NCBI RefSeq assembly: GCF_014642835.1
Contig: NZ_BMJA01000002.1
Location: 78,519 to 142,518, forward strand
Reading direction: 5' to 3'
DNA: 64,000 bases
Source: Dyella nitratireducens
GTDB taxonomy: Bacteria; Pseudomonadota; Gammaproteobacteria; Xanthomonadales; Rhodanobacteraceae
The first letter of the stretch is position 1; every line of letters starts with the position of its first letter. Of this stretch, positions 26,772-36,078 are shown in pieces. Below the pieces are notes generated by a model that saw only the letters and a list, made by a program, of their open reading frames with translations, did not search any database and had not been told where the DNA came from. The position numbers were made by a program, and so were the translations under genes.

Positions 26772-26864
26772 GCCGGGGTGGGGTGAAGCCCCCAATCCTG
26801 CCGCCAGCCCAAGCCTTCTAGAGGCCGCGCCCCAAAGCGCAAGTTCTTCACGATTGCGATGTAT

Positions 26865-26882
26865 CTGTAAAGAACATGTAAA
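26865..26882 (+). promoter_or_regulatory. Possible Pho-box-like direct repeat
   Basis: CTGTAAA-GAAC-ATGTAAA has the 7-4-7 direct-repeat spacing of PhoB sites, but the heptamers match the CTGTCAT consensus only partly. It lies upstream of the TonB receptor leader. Weak evidence. Confidence 0.22.
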
Positions 26883-26958
26883 GGAAATATGGGATCGTGC
26901 TAAGGTATCGCTAAGGATACGTGACCGACTTCCCCTTGCCTGGCTATCAGCGAATGGC

Positions 26959-27105
26959 TTGGGGCGAAGTATGGATCAGCTGGTACGTGTGTCTTCCAGG
27001 GATAAGTGAAAGGGTCGATCTTTCTTCGCCCCACCGGAAAAAACCAAAACCTAGGGTTCCACAGAAGCCACTCGGCTCATGCAGCAAATGAGCCCGAGTC
27101 TTTTT
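26959..27105 (+). ncRNA. Structured 5' leader with terminator-like hairpin before a TonB receptor
   Basis: A perfect ten-base inverted pair, TGGGGCGAAG (26960-26969) with CTTCGCCCCA (27024-27033), closes a region containing a smaller CTGG/CCAG hairpin (26980-26999). About 37 bases later ACTCGGCTCAT (27070-27080) pairs with ATGAGCCCGAGT (27088-27099), with one bulged C, and is followed by CTTTTT (27100-27105). This closed stem followed by an intrinsic-terminator shape, 115 bases before the receptor ATG, is the layout of a riboswitch or attenuator. It does not match the cobalamin or TPP consensus as remembered. A short sRNA ending at 27105 is the alternative. Confidence 0.4.
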
Positions 27106-27219
27106 GTGCGTAACGAAGGCAGGAAGCCAGCTAATCCGTGTTTTTACAAACGAAGTTTGAGCGGTCATGAAGCGGTGCCAGAGACATACAAACCAATAAC
27201 CGGACTTACGGGGCTCTAC

Positions 27220-29658
27220 ATGAAACGTACGCATCTTTCCGCAGCGATTGCGATGGCCTTCTACCTGTCGGCAGGCGTTGTGGCGGCACAGACGGCCAGC
27301 AACGACCAGGCCCAGGCGGGCCAGTCGACTCAGCAACGCGTCAATGCATCCAGCACCTCCAACACCACCACGTCCAACGCCACCGAGCGCGATGTGAAGC
27401 AGATGTCGCAGGTGACCGTGCAGGGTCAGTCGCTGTCGCTGGGCGGTGGCTTGATGTCGGTGCAGATCGCACCGAAGGCCGTGTCGACGATCACGCGCGA
27501 CGCCATCGAAAAGGCGAGCCCCGGCAGCAACTTCACCCAGATGATTGCCACCATTCCGGGCGTGAACGCGGCGACCGACGACGTGACCGGCCTGGCCAAC
27601 GGCCATTACAGCATCCGTGGCTATGACTCCTCCGACATCGGCATGACCGTCAACGGCGCGCCGATCACCGACACCGGCAGCTACTCCGTGTACGCCACCG
27701 AATACGGCGACTCGGAAAACATGGGCGACATCACCGTGCTGCAGGGCATTCCGGACGTGGACATGCCCGACTCCGGCGCCAGTGGCGGCCACATCGGCTG
27801 GGCCACCATCGACCCGCCGCACCAGGGTGGTGTCGACTTCACCCAGACCATCGGCGGCAACGATTACCGCCGCACCTTCTTCCGCTTGAACACGGGCGAT
27901 CTTGGCCCGGTGCGCTCCTGGTTGTCGTACTCCGACAACACCGCCGACAAGTGGCGCGGCGACGGCAAGATGGACGTGACCAAGGTTGACGGCAAGTCGG
28001 TGTGGACGATCGACGACAACAACTCGATCAGCGCCTCGCTGCAGTACAACCGCGAAAACAACATTGCCTATGAAAGCGTCAGCAAGCAGCAGGTGGCGCA
28101 GAACGGTTACTTCACCGACTACAACACCACCTGGATTCCGACCGCCGGTCTCACCGGTACGGCGCTGAAGAACGCGATCAGCAACGACACGTATTACTAC
28201 GGCCTGCGCACCAACCCGTTCCGCAGCTACCTGTTCAGCCTGGATGGCGAGTTCAAGCTGGCTGACAGCCTGCACGTGTCGGTGATTCCGTACTTCTGGT
28301 ATGGCAACGGCGGCGGCGGTTCGTCCGCCACGGTGACCGAAAGCACCTCGACGGCAAACCGTTTCGGCTACACCGACACGGACATCAACAACAGCGGCAA
28401 CGTGGTCAACAACTCGCAGGGCGTGGTGTATTCGTACTCCGCCGCGCTGACCTACCGTCCTGGCGTGCTGGTCAAGTTCAATCAGGATTTCGGCCTGGAT
28501 AACAGCCTCGAATACGGCTTCTGGTACGAAGACTCGCGCAAGACGCAGGACGACAGCTATTTCCAGGTCAACGCGCAGGGCACGCCGGTGAACCTGTGGG
28601 GCACCGGCAACTACGTCGTCTACCCCAACGGCATGCCGATGACGTACTACCACGAGTACACCAACACCGAAATCGAAAAAGGCTTCGTGACCGACAACTG
28701 GACGCCGACCGACCAGTGGACCTTCACCGCAGGTACTGCCTTCCTGCATGCCACTCGCGATGCATGGGGTTATGACTATCCGGGTTCGTACACCGGCTCG
28801 GTGAGCAAGCAGCAGATCTACACCACTGCGCATGGCGACTGGAACAAGCTGCTGCCGACCGCCGGCATCAAGTTCCAGCTCAATGAGAAGAACCAGTTCT
28901 ACATCGGTACCGGCAAGACCTTCCGTGTGCCGACCAACACGGTGCTGCTGCTCAACTCTTTCGCCAGCCAGGATCTCAGCAAGCCGGAAACCTCGTGGAA
29001 TACGGACCTGGGCTGGCGTTACTACGGCGACGCGATCTCCGCCAGCGCCGACGTGTACAACAGCAACTACAACAACAAGCAGGAAAGCGCGTACGACAAC
29101 GCCAACGGCCAGACCTACTACACCTCCATTCCTCGCATGCACATGCGCGGTTTCAACGGTGAGTTGAGCTACAAGTTTGCGCCGAGCTGGACGGTGTATA
29201 GCTCCTACACCTACACCAAGGCCGACATCGTGGGTAACCTCAACGGCGGCGGCAACGGTATCTATCTGACCAACGGCCGGATGATGCCCGATACCGCCAA
29301 GAACATCGGCAACCTGAGCCTGAGCTACGACGATTCCCATCTGTGGGCCGAGCTCACCGGCCGCGTTACCAGCCAGTTGTACGGCGATTACATGAACACC
29401 GAGACCGTCGGCGGCTTCACCACCTTCACCTTTAACGCGGGCTACCGCTTCGGCGATTGGGACTGGTTGAAGAAGCCGTACATCAAGCTCAACGTGACCA
29501 ACCTCACCGACAAGCACGCCTTCTCGTACGTGAGCTCGGCACAGTTCCTTGCCGCCGCTTCGGCAAAGTTGTTCCCGTCGCTGTACGGCAGCGCGCCGAC
29601 CTACGGCCTGCTGCAGCCGCGTACGTACATGGTGACGGTCGGCGCTTCGTTCTTCTGA
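27220..29658 (+). CDS. TonB-dependent outer-membrane receptor
   Basis: An 812-residue receptor. The start at 27220 gives a clean signal peptide (MKRTHLSAAIAMAFYLSAGV...). A plug domain follows (ISTI-type region APKAVSTITRDAIEKASPG, IPGVNAATDD, YSIRGYDSSDIGMTVNGAPI), then a 22-strand barrel ending in aromatic ...TYMVTVGASFF. It imports a large substrate using TonB energy. The substrate cannot be deduced; the leader upstream suggests control by RNA structure. No transport partner is adjacent. Confidence 0.9.
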   Translation: MKRTHLSAAIAMAFYLSAGVVAAQTASNDQAQAGQSTQQRVNASSTSNTTTSNATERDVKQMSQVTVQGQSLSLGGGLMSVQIAPKAVSTITRDAIEKASPGSNFTQMIATIPGVNAATDDVTGLANGHYSIRGYDSSDIGMTVNGAPITDTGSYSVYATEYGDSENMGDITVLQGIPDVDMPDSGASGGHIGWATIDPPHQGGVDFTQTIGGNDYRRTFFRLNTGDLGPVRSWLSYSDNTADKWRGDGKMDVTKVDGKSVWTIDDNNSISASLQYNRENNIAYESVSKQQVAQNGYFTDYNTTWIPTAGLTGTALKNAISNDTYYYGLRTNPFRSYLFSLDGEFKLADSLHVSVIPYFWYGNGGGGSSATVTESTSTANRFGYTDTDINNSGNVVNNSQGVVYSYSAALTYRPGVLVKFNQDFGLDNSLEYGFWYEDSRKTQDDSYFQVNAQGTPVNLWGTGNYVVYPNGMPMTYYHEYTNTEIEKGFVTDNWTPTDQWTFTAGTAFLHATRDAWGYDYPGSYTGSVSKQQIYTTAHGDWNKLLPTAGIKFQLNEKNQFYIGTGKTFRVPTNTVLLLNSFASQDLSKPETSWNTDLGWRYYGDAISASADVYNSNYNNKQESAYDNANGQTYYTSIPRMHMRGFNGELSYKFAPSWTVYSSYTYTKADIVGNLNGGGNGIYLTNGRMMPDTAKNIGNLSLSYDDSHLWAELTGRVTSQLYGDYMNTETVGGFTTFTFNAGYRFGDWDWLKKPYIKLNVTNLTDKHAFSYVSSAQFLAAASAKLFPSLYGSAPTYGLLQPRTYMVTVGASFF

Positions 29659-29683
29659 TCATTGCGTATCGACCAACATCCCT

Positions 29684-29706
29684 CTCCCTCCGGGGAGAGG
29701 GTTGGG
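29684..29706. repeat. Family C hairpin after the TonB receptor
   Basis: CCCTCTCCCTCCGGGGAGAGGG is an inverted pair matching the core at 9929-9950. It lies about 25 bases past the receptor stop. Confidence 0.5.
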
Positions 29707-29750
29707 GTGAGGGGCCAACCTCGCGTCGCCTCCTCATTCCCAAACGTCAA

Positions 29751-29780
29751 AACGCCCTGCCACCCGCAGGGCGTTTTTTT
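29751..29780 (+). terminator. Strong intrinsic terminator
   Basis: AACGCCCTGC (29751-29760), loop CACCC, GCAGGGCGTT (29766-29775), then a run of T to 29780. A ten-base-pair perfect GC-rich stem with a T-tract. It ends the TonB receptor transcript and isolates ppnN. Confidence 0.9.
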
Positions 29781-29895
29781 ATGGAAGGCTATCCACAGCG
29801 TTGACCGCACTGCACCATAAGCGAGATGCTAGGCGACCACCCACGCAAATCACAGCCACACAGGGCGGAAAGCAACACCAGGAGACGACGGACCC

Positions 29896-31296
29896 ATGAA
29901 CGACACCCAGCTCGACAAAACCGGCAAGCCCGCAACCGTAAGTGCACGCATATCACCCGCCGGTGGCCTGGACATCCTTTCCCGCAACGAAGTGGCACGC
30001 CTGCGCGATGCCAGCGGTTCCGGCCTGCATGGTTTGCTGCGCCGCTGCGCGCTCGCGGTGCTCACCTCGGGCGAAGTCGGCGACGATCCGCGCGGCATGT
30101 TCGAGCAGTATCCGAATTTCGACATCCAGGTGTTGCAGCAAGATCGCGGTATCAAGATCGAACTCTCCAACGCGCCTGCCAAGGCCTTCGTCGATGGCCA
30201 CATCATTCGCGGTATCAACGAGCTGCTGGTGGCGGTGGTGCGTGACATCGTCTACGTATCCACGCAGCTGGAGCAGGGTGCGTTCGATCTCGACGATACC
30301 GTCGGCATCACGCACGCCGTGTTCGAAATTCTGCGCAACGCGCGCATCCTGAAACCGCAGATCGATCCCAACCTTGTTGTGTGCTGGGGTGGCCATTCCA
30401 TCTCGCGCGACGAATACGAATACACCAAGTCCGTCGGCTACGCGCTTGGCCTGCGCGGCATGGATATCTGCACCGGCTGCGGCCCCGGCGCCATGAAAGG
30501 CCCGATGAAAGGCGCCACCATCGCGCATGCCAAACAGCGTCGCCGCCACAACCGCTATATCGGCGTGACCGAGCCCGGCATCATCGCCGCCGAATCGCCC
30601 AATCCGATCGTGAACCAGCTGGTGATCATGCCGGATATCGAAAAGCGCCTCGAAGCCTTCGTGCGCATGGGACACACCATCATCGTGTTCCCGGGCGGCG
30701 TCGGTACGGCAGAAGAAATCCTCTACCTGCTCGGCATCCTGCTGCATCCGGACAATGCCGGCGTGCCGTTCCCATTGATCTTCACCGGCCCGAAACAATC
30801 GGCTGCCTACTTCGAGCAGATCGACACCTTCCTGCGCCTGGCGCTGGGTGACGAGGTCGCGCAGCACTACAAGATCATCGTGGACGACCCCATCGCCGTG
30901 TCGCATGCCGTGGTGCGCGGCATCGACAAAGTGCGCAACCATCGCCTCGACAACAAGGACGCCTTCTTCTTCAACTGGTCCTTGAGCATTCCGGTCGCGT
31001 TCCAGCAGCCCTTCATCCCCACGCACACAGCCATGCGTGCGCTTGCCATCCACCGCAACCGCCCGCGCCACGAACTCGCCGCCGACCTGCGCCGCGCCTT
31101 CTCCGGCATCGTCGCCGGCAACGTGAAGGACGAAGGCGTCCGTGCCATCGAACAGCACGGCCCGTTCGAGATCGACGGCGAACCGGAAATCATGCGCGCC
31201 CTGGACCGCCTGCTGCAGGCCTTCGTCCAGCAACACCGCATGAAACTCCCCGGCGGCAGCGCCTACGTGCCGTGCTACCGCGTGCTTACCAGCTGA
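29896..31296 (+). CDS. ppnN: Pyrimidine/purine nucleotide 5'-monophosphate nucleosidase (LOG family)
   Basis: A 466-residue LOG-family protein of the PpnN/YgdH type, with N-terminal and C-terminal extensions around a Rossmann LOG core. The core shows CWGGHSISRDEYEYTK, TGCGPGAMKGPMKGA and the signature IVFPGGVGTAEEILYLLGIL (PGGxGTxxE). PpnN hydrolyses nucleoside monophosphates to base plus ribose 5-phosphate and in E. coli responds to (p)ppGpp. Length matches E. coli PpnN (about 454). Confidence 0.9.
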   Translation: MNDTQLDKTGKPATVSARISPAGGLDILSRNEVARLRDASGSGLHGLLRRCALAVLTSGEVGDDPRGMFEQYPNFDIQVLQQDRGIKIELSNAPAKAFVDGHIIRGINELLVAVVRDIVYVSTQLEQGAFDLDDTVGITHAVFEILRNARILKPQIDPNLVVCWGGHSISRDEYEYTKSVGYALGLRGMDICTGCGPGAMKGPMKGATIAHAKQRRRHNRYIGVTEPGIIAAESPNPIVNQLVIMPDIEKRLEAFVRMGHTIIVFPGGVGTAEEILYLLGILLHPDNAGVPFPLIFTGPKQSAAYFEQIDTFLRLALGDEVAQHYKIIVDDPIAVSHAVVRGIDKVRNHRLDNKDAFFFNWSLSIPVAFQQPFIPTHTAMRALAIHRNRPRHELAADLRRAFSGIVAGNVKDEGVRAIEQHGPFEIDGEPEIMRALDRLLQAFVQQHRMKLPGGSAYVPCYRVLTS

Positions 31297-31366
31297 ATTC
31301 GCGGGGGAAAGCAGCCCACCCCGGCTTGACAGCCCCGGGCCCTTTCCCCAAACTACACAGCTCCCC

Positions 31367-31443
31367 GCCCGAATAGCTCAGCCGGTTAGAGCACTTGACT
31401 GTTAATCAGGGGGTCGTTGGTTCGAGTCCAACTTCGGGCGCCA
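31367..31443 (+). tRNA. tRNA-Asn (anticodon GTT)
   Basis: The acceptor stem GCCCGAA (31367-31373) pairs with TTCGGGC (31433-31439); discriminator G and encoded CCA end at 31443. The anticodon arm CTTGA-CTGTTAA-TCAGG places GTT at 31401-31403. The T loop GTTCGAGTC is canonical. A 3' half copy of this gene lies at 32864, a sign of integration at this locus. Confidence 0.97.
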
Positions 31444-31450
31444 AATTCAG

Positions 31451-31483
31451 AAAAAAGGCCTACCTAGCGGTAGGCCTTTTTTT
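31451..31483 (+). terminator. Intrinsic terminator after tRNA-Asn
   Basis: AAAAAAGGCCTACC-TAGC-GGTAGGCCTTTTTTT: an eight-base-pair GC-rich stem with A and T tracts, so it may act in both directions. It follows the tRNA by seven bases. Confidence 0.92.
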
Positions 31484-31603
31484 ATTGCCAGTCGTGTCTC
31501 AGTTGACGGGGCTCGACCATGCCCACTATTGAATGCCGCCGCCTGGCTGGTTAACACCTTTCCGCTCTGCGCGACGCGTGCAACCTGCTCATTTTTTCGC
31601 AGA

Positions 31604-32653
31604 TCAGTCCTTCAGATTGCTTGAAAGAAATGGAAACACTTTCGTGGCGAGACGTTCTTGCACCTGCTGACGATGATCGCCCACATAGGTGTCAAGCAGG
31701 TGTGGGATATGCGCATCGCTGAGAGCTTTGGAAAACGCAGCCGTAGAGGGCGGAATGTGTGCGAACTCGTCATTGAAGCCGTAGTCGATGGCGAGGGCGT
31801 GCAGCTTGCACAAATTTTCGCGAAACCGGCTTACTTGTTGCAACGGGAACTGATTGCGAAACTCGGTGTATTCAGGTTCGCGTGGCATCAATTCGTGCCC
31901 CACTTGCTGCACCGGTATCTTCACATGCAACGGCGCGGCAGGATCGGGATCGATTGCTGACAACAGCCCCAGCGCCGCAACAGGGTAGAACTCCCCTCGC
32001 TTGATTGCCGTATCGACGTCCTTGTAAGTCTTGAACCGAAGCAATCCATTCCAACTCGCGCTATTGCCATATCCGATGTCCTCGATGGCATCCAGGCAGC
32101 AGGGGCTTATGGCGTAGATAACCGAAAATACGTCCGGCCGGTGCATAGCCAAACGTATGGCCCCGAAGCCGCCCATGGAAAGGCCTGCAACGCCACGGCT
32201 CTCTGCTGTGGCTAGCGTTCGGAAATCATGGTCGACACGGGCGACCATTTCCTGGGCGATAAAATCCTCCCAGCGGCCGGTAATCGGCGAGTTAGCGTAA
32301 TAGCTGCCCATGAAGCGATTCTTTGCATTGGGCATGACGACGATCATTTCCTTGATCGTGTGACTGGCGATGAGGTCGTCCAACATAGCAGGAACATTGA
32401 AGTGGTGAATCCAAACGTCATTGGTGTCGCCAATACCATGCAACAGAAAAACCACGGGATAACGCTTCGTGGATGTTTCGTATGAAGGTGGAAGATAGAC
32501 GGCAAAGGTCTGATCGGCGGGATCACCGACAAGATTTCCGGCTAGCGCTGTGGAATGAATGGAAACCTGCTTGATGGTGCCAGCCGGTTGAGCCCAGGCC
32601 GGCGTGGTTAAGAGCATCAGCAAGAAGATCAGCCGCGTAATACCGTGATTCAT
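31604..32653 (-). CDS. Secreted esterase, alpha/beta hydrolase (esterase D/Ag85-like)
   Basis: A 349-residue protein with a signal peptide (MNHGITRLIFLLMLLTTPAWA). The fold markers are RYPVVFLLHGIGDTNDVWIH (oxyanion region) and nucleophile elbow GLSMGGFGAIRLAM with the catalytic Ser. A late His is likely in VGDHRQQ. Such secreted esterases cleave short-chain or feruloyl esters; the true substrate is unknown. The gene lies between the tRNA-Asn gene and its partial copy, so it may be cargo of a small integrated segment. Confidence 0.85.
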   Translation of the reverse strand: MNHGITRLIFLLMLLTTPAWAQPAGTIKQVSIHSTALAGNLVGDPADQTFAVYLPPSYETSTKRYPVVFLLHGIGDTNDVWIHHFNVPAMLDDLIASHTIKEMIVVMPNAKNRFMGSYYANSPITGRWEDFIAQEMVARVDHDFRTLATAESRGVAGLSMGGFGAIRLAMHRPDVFSVIYAISPCCLDAIEDIGYGNSASWNGLLRFKTYKDVDTAIKRGEFYPVAALGLLSAIDPDPAAPLHVKIPVQQVGHELMPREPEYTEFRNQFPLQQVSRFRENLCKLHALAIDYGFNDEFAHIPPSTAAFSKALSDAHIPHLLDTYVGDHRQQVQERLATKVFPFLSSNLKD

Positions 32654-32863
32654 CTGCTTTCCCTACGTTATAGAACGGATTGAATCGCGCAACGACACTG
32701 CACCGGATTAGCAATGGGCATGTGGTCGATTGTTCTTGATCTCTCATCCGGCCGACTTAATGTATAAATTTTTCACGCTACCCCTTGATTAAATCGACTG
32801 ATAACGGGCTGCAAGTATAAAAATAGAAGGTCCAAGTGCTTGAATGCAATCGTTACCTTCCTC

Positions 32864-32950
32864 GACTGTTAATCAGGGGATCGTTGGTTCGAATCCAACT
32901 TCGGGCGTCAAGTTCAGAAAAAGTGTCTACCTTGTGGTGGGCTCTTTTTC
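32864..32950 (+). repeat. Degenerate 3' half copy of tRNA-Asn plus terminator (att-like)
   Basis: Bases 32864-32910 match 31397-31443 of the tRNA gene at 44 of 47 positions; all three differences are G/C to A/T transitions. The following AGTTCAGAAAAAGTGTCTACC...GGTGGGCTCTTTTT mirrors the tRNA terminator in degraded form. This is the typical residue of an element integrated at a tRNA 3' end (attL/attR pair). No integrase gene is in the 1.4 kb between. Confidence 0.8.
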
Positions 32951-33440
32951 GTTTCTGGGGATCATCAACGACGAAGGCTGCGCAGCTTGAAGGGTGCTTC
33001 CTTAGGCTTTGAGCGTCTAAAGCCAACTGACGACTGAGTGATGGAATTCATATCGTAGATGCAGAGTCGAAGAGCTTCTTCATTCGACAAATCCGATCGC
33101 CACAGATCAGTGGTGAACCCGATTTCGATTTTGATGAGCTGAGCTGCCAGGGCTTTAACTCTGAAAGGATCTACCGGAGTGCGCTCGAGACATGTCGGAC
33201 GGTCTCCCACCGTTGTCCCGATACGCGTAGCGCGTGCCAGGAGCATCGAAGCACGGCTTGTTGCCTGTATCACTCCCGCACATGTAGCCGCATGTACGCC
33301 TAATCGGAAAATATTGTAGGAAAACACCGACAAAATGCGTTGCCGATGTTTTTGTCACAGCCCTGTCTTGATTCATCACAAATCATTCACAACGCCGTCT
33401 GCATGTTGCAGCAGCTAGTCGTGTGGGCAGGGGACAATTC
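32951..33440. other. Gap before the rhs cluster
   Basis: A minus-strand open frame of 122 codons exists (32965-33333), but it lacks a convincing ribosome-binding site and matches no family I know; it is not called as a gene. The plus-strand end holds GGGGA at about 33430 before the rhs start. AT content is higher than in the housekeeping region. Confidence 0.3.
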
Positions 33441-35912
33441 ATGGATTGCATGGGATGCATCTTGGCGATGATGCCAAGTGATGCAGTGCGGTTGGGGCAG
33501 ATACGGACCCTAGTGCGGAAAACAGGATCGCGAAATTCGAAATTTCGCCGGTTCGCCGCGTTATTCGTATTGCTCTTGTTGGCGCTGGTCTACACGACCT
33601 CCGCGACTGCCTATAGCCATTGGTGCATACCGTCTGAGGGGGAAGCGTATTCGTACGATCAGGCGCTAGCCGATTGCTTGGAGTTGCCCCCGCCAGGCAT
33701 GACCACCTATATCCCGTGCTATTTAACGGGGGTATCTCCTTGGGATAATGGCGGGTACACCGGGACCTGGCGATGGGTGGGAAGCCGATGGTCGCCGGGT
33801 GACGGTAATGCGAACTATGAATGGTGGTGCGCGCCCCCCGCCCAGCCCTCACCAGGTAAAGCTGCGGGTGCGCCTCCGCCGAATAATATCGAGGGTGATC
33901 CGATCAATGCCGGCACAGGCAACGTGTACCGCCGCGATGAAGATTTCCACGCTGGTCGCTGGCTCACTTTTGCGCGGTATTACAACAGCGACTCCAGTGC
34001 CGGTTTGGATACGATCGGTCAGCATTGGCGGCACTCTTATGCCAGCCACCTGAATTACGTTGCAGGCACGACATCCGGTACCGGAACCGTGACGATCACG
34101 CGTGAGGATGGGCGCGTTAGCACCTACACGCTGGTAAGTGGCGTATGGGCCGGTGAGCCAGACGTTCCGGATGCCTTGACGGAGCAAACCGACAGCAGCG
34201 GTAACCCTACGGGATGGACACTGTTGCGTGTAGACACACGTAGCACAGAGCAATTCAATGCGGCCGGGCAGCTCATCAGCATCCAGGATCCAAACGGCTT
34301 CGTTGTCACTCTCAACTACAGCACGGCAAGCACACCATCCAGCGTGGCGCCTGGGCCAGGCTATTTGATTTCCGTCGTTGACCCGCAGCAGCGAACCCTC
34401 CAACTCACATACAACAGTGCGGGTTTGATCCAACAAGTCATTGCCCCGGACGGATCAACCTACAGTTACGCCTACGACAGTAAAAACGAACTGCAAGCCG
34501 TCACCTATCCGGATGGCAAAAGCTGGACTTACCTTTACGGCGAGTCGCCTAATAACGGAGGGGACACGGCCGTCGGGTTGTTGACGGGCATTCTCGACGA
34601 AAGCGGCAGCCGTTACTTCAGCTACAGCTACAACGCTTCAGGCCAGGGCATCAATAACCAAATGGCCGGTGGTGTGGAATCGTATGGCATTACGTACAAC
34701 AGCGACGGTTCGGCCGACGTCGTCGATCCTCTCGGTACATCTCGCCACCACACTTTCACCACTGCGGTGGGTGTGCCCTACGTGACAGGCGTAAGTGGTG
34801 CTTGCGCTTCGTGCTCCAATATCAGTACATGGAGCTACACCGTCATCGGCGTACTTTCTCAGACCACCGACTTCAACGGCAATACCACGGTCTATCAATA
34901 CGATGGCGACGGGATGGAGCTAGGGCGCATTGAGGGTTCCGGTAGTGCCGTCCAACGCACGACTATGACGACATGGAATGACACACTCCATGAGCCGCTA
35001 CAGCGAACCGTTGTGAATGCATCATCCGCGACGATCGCGCAAACCAATTGGGTCTACAACAGCGCTGGGCAAGTACTGGCTCGTTGCGAGATTGATCCCG
35101 CCAATAGTGCTGCCTCCGGTTATACCTGCAGCAACACTGGAACGGTTCCGGCGGGTGTTCGTCGGTGGACTTACACGTACTGCGCTGCCGTCAGCACTGG
35201 CTGTCCGTTAGCCGGCCTGATGCTGACGGCCAACGGCCCGCGCACGGACCTCACGCAAACTACAACCACTAGCTACTACACCAGTAGCAGCACAACGAAC
35301 TGCGGTACGCCCGGTGCTGCTTGCTATCAGGTGGGCGACCTCTACCAAGTTGCTGACGCACAGGGACACGTGACTACCATCGCCTCCTATGACGGCGATG
35401 GTCGAATCACGCGGACCATCGATGCCAACGGCATCAACACGGATATGACCTATACGCCACGCGGCTGGTTGGCCTCGCGCAGCGTAAGCGGCGCTACGAC
35501 AAGCTTTACCTACACGCCCTACGGGGCGGTGCAAACTTTCACCGATCCAGACGGTGTCACTACCACCTATGGCTATGACACAGCGCATCGCCTAGTAAGG
35601 ATTACTGATGCTCAGGGCAACTACACTCAATACACGCTGGATGCCTCCGGGAACAAAATCGGTGAGCAAACGTATGACTCAAGCGGAACGCTTCACAAGG
35701 GCTTGAGTCGCACCTTCAACACGCTGGGTCAACTCACGACGGTGGTCGATGGCCTCAACCACACCGTGTTCAACGCCAACGCGAGTGGCAGCTACGACGC
35801 CAACGGCAACCTGATGCTTAGCACCGATGGCTTAGGCATCCAGCGCCAGCAGGGCTACGACGCTCTGAATCGTCTGGTTCAAACCATCGATAACTACAAC
35901 GGCACGAACTGA
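33441..35912 (+). CDS. Exported Rhs N-terminal half (no core, no tip), copy 1
   Basis: An 823-residue protein. The start at 33441 (MDCMGCILAMM) aligns with the rhs start at 36079 and has a GGGGA site. It has an export segment (FAALFVLLLLALVYTTSATA), a DUF6531-type domain (GDPINAGTGNVYRRDEDFHA) and about 600 residues of YD repeats, then stops at YNGTN. This point lies just before YSYDSLDRL in the full-length protein at 234-4808. The Rhs core and toxin tip are absent, so it is either a truncated relic or one part of a two-part shell. Confidence 0.85.
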   Translation: MDCMGCILAMMPSDAVRLGQIRTLVRKTGSRNSKFRRFAALFVLLLLALVYTTSATAYSHWCIPSEGEAYSYDQALADCLELPPPGMTTYIPCYLTGVSPWDNGGYTGTWRWVGSRWSPGDGNANYEWWCAPPAQPSPGKAAGAPPPNNIEGDPINAGTGNVYRRDEDFHAGRWLTFARYYNSDSSAGLDTIGQHWRHSYASHLNYVAGTTSGTGTVTITREDGRVSTYTLVSGVWAGEPDVPDALTEQTDSSGNPTGWTLLRVDTRSTEQFNAAGQLISIQDPNGFVVTLNYSTASTPSSVAPGPGYLISVVDPQQRTLQLTYNSAGLIQQVIAPDGSTYSYAYDSKNELQAVTYPDGKSWTYLYGESPNNGGDTAVGLLTGILDESGSRYFSYSYNASGQGINNQMAGGVESYGITYNSDGSADVVDPLGTSRHHTFTTAVGVPYVTGVSGACASCSNISTWSYTVIGVLSQTTDFNGNTTVYQYDGDGMELGRIEGSGSAVQRTTMTTWNDTLHEPLQRTVVNASSATIAQTNWVYNSAGQVLARCEIDPANSAASGYTCSNTGTVPAGVRRWTYTYCAAVSTGCPLAGLMLTANGPRTDLTQTTTTSYYTSSSTTNCGTPGAACYQVGDLYQVADAQGHVTTIASYDGDGRITRTIDANGINTDMTYTPRGWLASRSVSGATTSFTYTPYGAVQTFTDPDGVTTTYGYDTAHRLVRITDAQGNYTQYTLDASGNKIGEQTYDSSGTLHKGLSRTFNTLGQLTTVVDGLNHTVFNANASGSYDANGNLMLSTDGLGIQRQQGYDALNRLVQTIDNYNGTN

Positions 35913-35954
35913 GTGAAACAAAATTATCGGGTGAATGGATAGGGAAGGGGAAAC

Positions 35955-36023
35955 ATGGAGCTGATGTTTTCAAAGGCCAAGATATCAAAAGTAACAAAGG
36001 CTGCCTTGGCATCAACTCACTGA
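35955..36023 (+). CDS. Mini-ORF: possible stub of a lost C-terminal-half signal peptide
   Basis: A 22-codon ORF (MELMFSKAKISKVTKAALAS...) directly after a strong AGGGAAGGGGAA site, 42 bases after the copy 1 stop. Basic residues followed by AALAS look like the start of a signal peptide cut short. In the next unit the N-terminal half is followed by a C-terminal half with its own signal peptide, so this may be what remains of an equivalent gene. Confidence 0.25.
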   Translation: MELMFSKAKISKVTKAALASTH

Positions 36024-36078
36024 ATTCATGTGTGTCGCGCCTGTTGCAGCGACAAGGTTGTGAAGATAGGGGAAATCC

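Noticed and set aside
26947-29517. 856-codon open frame antisense to the TonB receptor
   Set aside because: Valine/histidine/alanine-rich shadow of a GC-rich gene; the plus strand codes a complete receptor with signal peptide and aromatic C terminus.
32965-33333. 122-codon minus-strand frame in the gap before the rhs cluster
   Set aside because: No ribosome-binding site, no family match and no conserved context.
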